Assembly (NCBI GenBank): GCA_002270565.1
Contig: NQMI01000043.1
Coordinates: 90,783-154,782 of the forward strand
Origin: Stenocarpella maydis
Taxonomy: Eukaryota > Ascomycota > Sordariomycetes > Diaporthales > Diaporthaceae
Direction: 5' to 3'
Length of the DNA stretch: 64,000 nt
In this document: positions 57,535 to 64,000 of the stretch, in pieces
Numbering within the stretch: position 1 is the stretch's first letter
How the letters are laid out: every line of letters starts with the position of its first letter
Program-made: the position numbers and the translations under genes
Notes under the pieces: model-generated
What the model was told of the DNA's origin: nothing
What the model saw: the letters and a program-made list of their open reading frames with translations, nothing else
Databases searched by the model: none

Positions 57535-58490
57535 GTTATGAACACGCACCCATCGGCTGCTGACTACCGTAGAAGACAGCCCTCACAAACCACGGGTCGG
57601 ATCCCGGAGCGTTACCCCGCCTGAGTCATTAATAAGTCGCCCGGTTAGGGTTAGGGACCCACCACAATCAATGGAATCAGCATTAATTCTATTGAGTAAT
57701 ACTCAATTAATAAATTACCATTAATCCTATTAATAACAAATAAAGAGTTAGGATATATATATGGATATAGTTATTACTATAGTAGATAGCTTTTATAGAA
57801 TAGACTCTTTAGTTATTAATCTAAGTATTTCATTCTACTAATTAGATAGCCTTATAGCTTCTAATTATACCCTCTTTATAAATAGTATCTTTATATACTA
57901 CAACTTAATTAAGTATTACCTCTATACTACTCTACTAATATAAACCCTATAAGTTACCTACTAAACCTTATAAAGGTTTAGTATAATTATTACATTTTAA
58001 CAACTCTTATTCAGAATAGCTATGTTATGAGCCAACACAAATGGCACCCCAGGGACCCATTTGAGGACCCAGGCATCCAAGACGAACACCACGACACGAC
58101 CCCGCAGGACCCCAGCCGCTAAGTCAGCACGGCCTAACCCAAAGACCCAGGGTTAGGGCTGCGGACCCACAGGCTGCAAGTGCTCATCCAAGATCAATGA
58201 GCAGCAACGAGCAATGGCTGCAAGTGCTCATCCAAGATCAATGAGCAGCAACAAGCAATGGCTGCAAGTGCTCATCCAAGATCAATAAGCAGCAATAAGC
58301 AATAACTGAAGAGTTGGAATATATAAGGATATAGTTATTACTATAGTAGATAGCTTTTATAGAATAGACTCTTTAGTTATCAATCTAAGTATTTAATCCT
58401 AGTATTAGATAGCCTTATAGCTAGTAATCATTATTAAGTTAATAAATATTGCTTAATAACTGCTTAATAATATATTCTGAATATTGTTCC
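57535..58490. mobile_element. Two LTR-like copies in tandem
   Basis: Both copies begin TGTTATGA (57535 and 58023). Both contain GGTTAGGG with a nearby ACCCAC, then a nearly identical 100-bp block (GATATAGTTATTACTATAG and following bases; about 57757 and 58329). Both end with TATTC(A/T)GAATA just before the next unit. The second is longer only because a 44-bp element is present three times. The TG start and the tandem arrangement suggest long terminal repeats; termini are inferred. Confidence 0.55.
58173..58304. repeat. 44-bp tandem repeat, three copies
   Basis: Copies at 58173, 58217 and 58261 each start GCTGCAAGTGCTCATCCAAG. Copies 1 and 2 differ by one base. Copy 3 shows several G-to-A changes. 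Confidence 0.95.
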
Positions 58491-58740
58491 GGGGTCTAGG
58501 GGAACCGGCATATTTCGGAATCCGGAGGAAAACCAGCCTTAGCATCCCCCCCCCCTCCCTCCAAGGCTATAAGAAGGGGCCTTCCTGCGTTGCTTTTGAG
58601 AAATTTCTAGTCCTAGAGAATCAATCTTTTTTATACCCTATAAATTTATATCTATCAGATATATACATATATACTATAAAACTATTTCTTATGCCCTCTT
58701 TTTCTGCCTCTCCTTTTTAGCACCCTCTATTCCCCTCATA
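58487..58740. other. Near-normal GC island with TATA-like word
   Basis: Starts GTTCCGGGGTCTAGGGGAAC, contains CCGGCATATTTCGGAATCCGG (imperfectly palindromic) and GGCTATAAGAAGG, then pyrimidine-rich sequence. It looks like a promoter-bearing part of a retroelement end; unproven. Confidence 0.35.
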
Positions 58741-59952
58741 ACTCTCCTATCGCATCAGGGGCTCCTCTTCTTGCCTTCCACGCTCCTCTTAAGGTGGTTG
58801 CTTGATCAGGGCTCTAGCAGAACGTATGCCTTTTTATATATATGGAGGTTTTATCCTCTCGCTCTCCCCTCTGGGCCCGTTTTCACTAGTATCTGCCCCA
58901 TAAATTAAATATAGGTTTCTTTAGCTAATGAGGTTTCTTCAGCCATTATAAAGTTCCTCGGCTTTTAGGCCTAAATTCCCTATTTTATTTATAAGGTTAT
59001 CGGCCACTTCAAGGGAGTAAATCTCCATACTTCTAATACCATTTAATTCTGATTAGAGCTATAGCGCTCTCTCACTCTTAATAGAGGATTTTGCTATCAT
59101 ATAAAGGCCAGATTTACCCTCCCAAATCACCCACAGTTGACCTAGTAGCAATAGGAGCAGGTATGTGCAAGGCTAGTCTAATCTCTATACCAAGCTAACT
59201 CCATTACCTCAGCTATATCTTAAACCCCCTCCCAGCATACCCAATTCAATAGTAAAATATAGAACCTCTAGCCTAGCTACACATTCCTAAAAAAGCTACT
59301 AAGGGATTTATGTCCTTAAGCCTTAAAAATTCATTCCAATTAGATTTAATAGCATTTAATTAGGGCTTATTTCCTTAGAAGGGATATAAAGGACTGGTAT
59401 TAAGAAGGTTTAGTAAATCCCAACCGCCTATATTACCTGAAACTCTCTTGCCCTTAGATGTAGCACCCAAAGGTTCAGCACGCTAATTCTCTAATATAGG
59501 TAAACTAGGTATAATGAAGCCCCAGTTTAACCAATTAGGCCCCTTTTCAGTTTTCCCTTTTAAGTTATTATTATAACATCTAGTTACCCTATTAAATACT
59601 ATATCTAAGATATTATTTAATATCATATAATATTGGGTTAGGCAATAGCGGTGCTAAATGTTGCATGCTTCTATAGGAAGTTAAAGAGGTTCCTGCCCTA
59701 CCAACCGCTATCCTTCTAATCAGTAAGCTCAAAGCTTCCACTATTATTAGCACCCCCCGCGGTTAGGATGGCTGGTATTAGCAGCATGAGGGTATTCTGG
59801 GTATTTATATTATCCTCTCCTATAAGACTAGCGGTTGAGTAGCTCCTGCCTTTACTTATAGTAAGACTTCATAATATTTAATGTAACCTTCTATACTAAT
59901 ACCTTTTACTCTAATTATACCTAGTTATTCCTATATATATCTTAGTAAATTT

Positions 59953-60320
59953 TGGATAGTACTTATGCCCTTATTTCTTCCGGATACACCTGGTATAGAG
60001 AAACATTCAATACCTTTAGATAGCACTTGTATCTTGCCTCTTCTAAAGGACCTTTAGTATTAAGAAACATTTAACTTCATTATTACCGCAAGGGAGTAAT
60101 TAGGACCTAACTTATCCTATATATATCTCTATAGACTCTAAATAGTACTTACACCTTTACTTCTTCTAAATACACTTATTATAGAGAAACATTTAATAAT
60201 CTTAGATAGTACTTACACCTTGCTTCTTTAGCTGCAGCACTAGTGCAGAGAAACATTCGCCTCCATTATTATAGTAAGGGATAGATTAGGACCCATATCT
60301 TTTATTTTTCTAATAGGAGA
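59953..60320. repeat. Tandem repeat, period about 186 bp, two copies
   Basis: Copies from about 59953 and 60139 share ATAGTACTTA.(A/G)CC, AGAGAAACATT(C/T)AATA, ATAG(C/T)ACTT and TCATTATTA..G(C/T)AAGGGA..GATTAGGACC-type blocks. Each copy also contains a shorter internal repeat of the ATAGTACTT..AGAAACATT element. Confidence 0.7.
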
Positions 60321-61309
60321 TATTCATTCTACTCCCCCATCTACTAAAGGTTCTCCCTCTAGAGGAAGGGAGCAGGATATAGATAAGGCAAGGGGGCTCT
60401 CATCAAAGAAAGGTCCACCTTAAAGACGCTGATCTCCTTAAGAACCTGCCCTCACCCCATCTAAAACCTCTAATCAAGAGCATTATACTCCTATACTACC
60501 TATTTAGGCAACTTCTCAACCTATTATACCTTTAATGCCCTTTAAAAACGCTGCCCTTTAAACCTTGCTATTTCTCGGCTCTTAAGAGGATATTTATAAA
60601 GGTAGGTCTGATTAGCTTAATCTTATAGCTATAGCTTTCTATAGGGATATAGAATATTATAGCATTAAGAAGTTTATTAGAGGCCGTCTGGAATTTTTAC
60701 TTTAAAAAGGAAGAATAAGCTTACCTTATATTTGGAGATATTAGTCTCTAATCACCAGCCGCCCTAAACTTAAGGGCGATATATCTCTTAGGGAACTAAA
60801 GAATAATTTCTAATAAAGAGGAGGTAGTACCAAAAATACAGTAAGGGACTTCCACTATAGCTAGGGAGGGGAAAAGTAAAACAAAAGGTAATCTAATTAA
60901 TCCAAGCAAGACTGAAAAGTCAATTAAAGCTAAGCCCAAATAAGGACCCCTGATCCCCCAGACCCCTAAAGCTAAGGCTATGGATGCTATCCTTACCACC
61001 TTAATCAAAATGCTGATTTTAGATATTCTCGCGCTTAGCGAGACTAATGCTATTCTGATTAGAGAGCTCCTTACTTATAGGGATAATACCTCTCTTAATA
61101 AATAGCCTTTCAAGCCAGTCCCAGATAGGGATATGCCTCAAGCTACAGGTCTAGGACTCAGTATAGTCTCTACTTCATCCAAAATTAGACATAAGCAATG
61201 CTTAAGCTCTAATCAGACACATATCATTAGGTATGAGGTAAATTTAATATCATCTTAAACTGCTAATGTAGTAAACTATGGTTGCTGCAGATCTGCCTAC
61301 CTAAACATT

Positions 61310-61612
61310 AGGATCACTTCAGAGAGCTATAAGATCCTCCCAGCCTTACTAAATATAGGTGCTAAAATAAATCTTCTTCCTTTATTCTATTGCTACTAAA
61401 ATAAATTATTCTATACTCCACTCCAAGATATAAACTCTATAATTTATAATAGAGCATTACTAGCACTAATTAGAGTAACTAAGGAGTAAGTATGCATTAG
61501 CTATAATAGGATAAGGGCTATTTTCTTTATTATAAATAATAAAACATATAACACTACTTATAATATCCTTTTAGGGATGCCTTTCTTTTAGATATAAATT
61601 TAACTTTTAAGC
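61310..61612 (+). mobile_element. Relic of a Ty3/gypsy-type retropepsin
   Basis: Frame from about 61340 reads ALLNIGAKINLLPL, TPLQDINSI, then IRAIFFIINNKTYNTTYNIL, then LGMPFF, broken by in-frame stops (TAA twice, TAG). This is the retroviral-type aspartyl protease pattern of gag-pol polyproteins, in which the active-site Asp and the neighbouring Ser are lost (N and I instead). Changes are of the G-to-A/C-to-T kind. Flanking gag and reverse transcriptase are not recognisable. Confidence 0.65.
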
Positions 61613-62194
61613 AATTAAGGGGGTTCCTTTTTGCACACATTACTCTTAATGGGTTGCAAGTAATATGTGGGCTAGGGAGGAGGAACCAGAAGCCCTTTTA
61701 GGTGGCTGCTACTAAAGCAGTCTTCTATTCAGATAGGTATATACTCTAGAGACCTGCAACCTAATTCTAGCCAGACCTAGAAAAGGGGGCAGATCACTAT
61801 TAACGGGACCTATCCCCTAATGCACTTAAAGAAATTCATCTATAAGAGGGGAATTTGGGAGCCGGTGGTGCCTTTTCTTTAGGAGGATAACCCTCCTGAA
61901 AGTTAATAAACTGGGAGGAAGCTATTAAAGGTAGCCGAATATAATATCTTCCCAGATATACTAAATAATATACTTTATCTTATTACTCCTGATCAGGATG
62001 ATGATAATTGGTACCAAGACTAGTCTCTTCCTGGCCGGATAGTCCCCTAAGTGTAGGCATGCTTGGATATAGATAGCTTATATAATTCAGACTTATTGGA
62101 TTTAGCTAATTAAACTTAAAGGATAATACTATATATAGATATTCTGCTTATTAATCCTAATAACCTTAAGCTAAAAGAATATAAATTCTAGGAT

Positions 62195-62248
62195 AAGATA
62201 TAAAAAAGTTAAGATATAAAAAAGTTAAGATATAAAAAAGTTAAGATA
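62195..62248. repeat. 16-bp tandem repeat, three copies plus part
   Basis: AAGATATAAAAAAGTT repeated at 62195, 62211 and 62227, then a partial copy. Confidence 0.95.
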
Positions 62249-62402
62249 ATATTATATTTCTAATTAGACAAGTATACTTCTCTTGGGACTATATGCGAGA
62301 TAAAAATCATTAGTTCTTGATTTACTACTAAAAGAAGTATTAGCAACCTGAAAAACTAGATCCACCCCTCTAATGAATATGTGCTATAAAATAGCATTCA
62401 GT

Positions 62403-62830
62403 TCAGCGTGTGTTTCGGCAGGGTCGCAGTGTGGTGCCCTGAGGCGAATTCGGACAATTGACAGTGGTCTGGACAACTTTGTATTGAATTAAGTTGGGCT
62501 TCTGTAAGCCCTCCTTATATACCCTCCGACCCTGTCTCACCCCTGGGCACGCTGCGGTAGGCTCTGGTGCAAATTTGCAAATGCCGGAGAATTCGCCCTT
62601 CCAACACACCATCTTTGGTTCCAAGCCACCAGCCAACCATAGCCCTGGTAATGCCCAAATTAAGTACATACAAACTTCAGAAATCAAGCTATCTAATGCA
62701 CTAAGTTATATACTTTTTGGGTAAGAAATAAGGGTAATGCAGAGGTCTGAATTAAGGTGCAAATGCAGGCCAAAATAATCGACTCACGGCCACCAAACTC
62801 ATCTTGCGTCGCGCACGCACTAGGCGTACT
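62403..62830. other. Less mutated island, possible LTR or promoter sequence
   Basis: Near-normal GC. Includes GGGCTTCTGTAAGCCC (imperfect hairpin) followed at once by TCCTTATATACC (TATA-like). The rest is non-coding. It could be a younger repeat copy. Confidence 0.35.
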
Positions 62831-62853
62831 CAGCGAAAATCGCCTGACTCGCA

Positions 62854-62925
62854 AGAAGTCTAGGGTAACTCCTTACTAGAAGTCTAGGGTAACTCCTTAC
62901 AAGAAGTCTAGGGTAACTCCTTGCA
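62854..62925. repeat. 24-bp tandem repeat, three copies
   Basis: AGAAGTCTAGGGTAACTCCT-containing units begin at 62854, 62878 and 62902. Only the last bases differ. Confidence 0.95.
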
Positions 62926-63006
62926 GGAAGTGCCAACGCCCTGCTGAGCGGTTCCGTTTAACAACCCCAGCCTTACCTGATCCTTCTGATTACCTTATAA
63001 CCATAA

Positions 63007-63222
63007 CTAGAGATCCATAGGCTTATACTTAAACTTCCTAAGCATATATCTGGTAATCTCGCCTATAGCATCCGCATAAGTTTCCTTATATTCTATCTTA
63101 GTAGCTGCCTTAGTATACTTGCCTAGTAAGAGCTCTGAAGGAGGTATATTTGGAGGCTTATTAATTAGATTGGGATATGCATTAGTAATATAATTATAAC
63201 TACTCTTAGAAATCTTTAGCAT
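63007..63222 (-). other. Surviving open frame in AT-rich DNA
   Basis: 71 codons without a stop in very AT-rich DNA (YPNLINKPPNIPPSELLLG, ..GEITRYMLRKFKYKPMDL). It looks like a remnant of a repeat-encoded protein. Family not recognised. Confidence 0.3.
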
Positions 63223-64000
63223 CTTAAAATTATAAAGGTAACCCTCAATATAGTAGATATAATTAGTATAAGCATTATCTTGAAATCCTTAGAGTAATTA
63301 GTACTTAAAGAAAGGGATTATGATAGGGATAATGCCTTAGAGAGTTATTTGGTTGCAGTTGGCCCCTATCTATCGCATGTAATAGTTGCACAAGTTCGCA
63401 TTGTAACAACTAAAGAAGGCGATAAGGAGAGCCGGGCCCTGATGAAGGTCATTCCCCTGGCACAGTTGAGACATATACTTCTTATAAGGGCCACCATTTG
63501 TATGCTTAATAAAAATATCATTCGGACCTCCTTTAATCAGAGTACTAAGGCAAGACTGCAGGTACTTGTAAGCCTCTGGGGCTTTTAAAAAGGGAAAGAA
63601 CAGTTTAAGTAGCTCAGATTTACATATTAAGGAGAGGGTCCACAGGATGTAAAGACCCTTACCTCTGCCCTTAAGGTTATATATCTTAATATTTATTGCA
63701 AAGGCCTTATAAAGTAGTAATTTATGGACCTGGTTTTATAAAAGGATTGCATTCAGCTGGAAATAAGTATAGATGCCCTCTTTATGGATAGGAGGAGGAT
63801 TGTATATTTTAAAGACCCTAATAATAGGAGGTAATTGCTCCTTACCCTTTCCCTTCTCTTCTTAGCTTAATTAAGGAGGAGAAGATATAGTAATAGTGAA
63901 GCTTATCTAATTAGAGAGGCTTAATGGTTTGATGATAAGATTAATGATTAATAGTTAATAATGCTATTAGGGGGAAGTTAAAGAAAAGAATTAATAAGGG

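Larger units (their letters stand above)
57230..64000. other. AT-rich compartment of mutated repeats
   Basis: From about 57,230 the sequence turns AT-rich with TA-rich words and stops in all frames, the pattern left by repeat-induced point mutation in ascomycetes. No intact gene is seen. Less affected islands with near-normal GC occur at about 57535-57660, 58023-58310, 58487-58740 and 62403-62830. Tandem repeats and retroelement remnants inside it are listed separately. Confidence 0.85.

Noticed and set aside
58173..58304. CRISPR-like array
   Set aside because: Units are directly adjacent without unique spacers, and the genome is fungal.

Overview
This window is nuclear DNA of a filamentous ascomycete, most likely a Sordariomycete-type fungus. 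The genes have short GT..AG introns (about 50-110 nt), fungal branch sites (CTAAC/CTGAC), high-GC coding sequence and typical fungal families: Zn2Cys6 regulator, HET protein, Clr5-ankyrin protein, GH10 xylanase, cerato-platanin, Pmp3 and kinesin-14. The species cannot be named from the sequence alone. Gene density is about one gene per 3 kb up to ~53.4 kb. Beyond ~57.2 kb the DNA becomes AT-rich, full of stop codons and decayed transposon sequence, as expected of RIP-affected repeats.

Layout. 1-12 kb is housekeeping: the 3' part of ILV3 (branched-chain amino acid synthesis), a LOA1/Vps66-type acyltransferase, a KAR3/KlpA-type kinesin-14, an ornithine cyclodeaminase/mu-crystallin protein and a conserved fungal protein. 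13.8-16 kb holds a small Pmp3-type membrane protein and a secreted GH10 endoxylanase with a TATA box and a candidate XlnR site. 18.2-27.1 kb holds two large co-oriented minus-strand ankyrin genes. One is a HET-domain protein whose HET domain appears to be split by a duplicated ankyrin block and which also carries a ZZ-type finger. The other is a Clr5-type ankyrin protein. 28-36 kb has an S66 LD-carboxypeptidase-like protein, an uncharacterised protein, a cytochrome P450 and an NTF2-like protein with a Gly-rich N-terminus. 37.7-38.8 kb is a decayed gene with an F-box/2EXR-like start. 40.7-43 kb is a Zn2Cys6 transcription factor with more than 6 kb of gene-free DNA upstream. 49.4-53.4 kb carries an RNase T2, a phospholipase/carboxylesterase-type hydrolase and a cerato-platanin. 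53.4-57.2 kb contains only fragments, including the 3' exons of an unidentified gene. 57.2-64 kb is the AT-rich compartment with two LTR-like copies in tandem, a mutated retropepsin and several tandem repeat families.

Sequence quality matters here. At least four otherwise good genes change frame at a G/C homopolymer or GGC repeat (near 2151, 11981, 30113 and 35985), and a run of nine Ns sits inside a poly-C tract in an intron (26831-26839). These look like assembly or sequencing errors. The decayed gene at 37.7-38.8 kb is different, with frame changes outside homopolymers. Exon boundaries were worked out by eye from splice signals and reading-frame phase. Family names rest on recognised motifs, not database searches.
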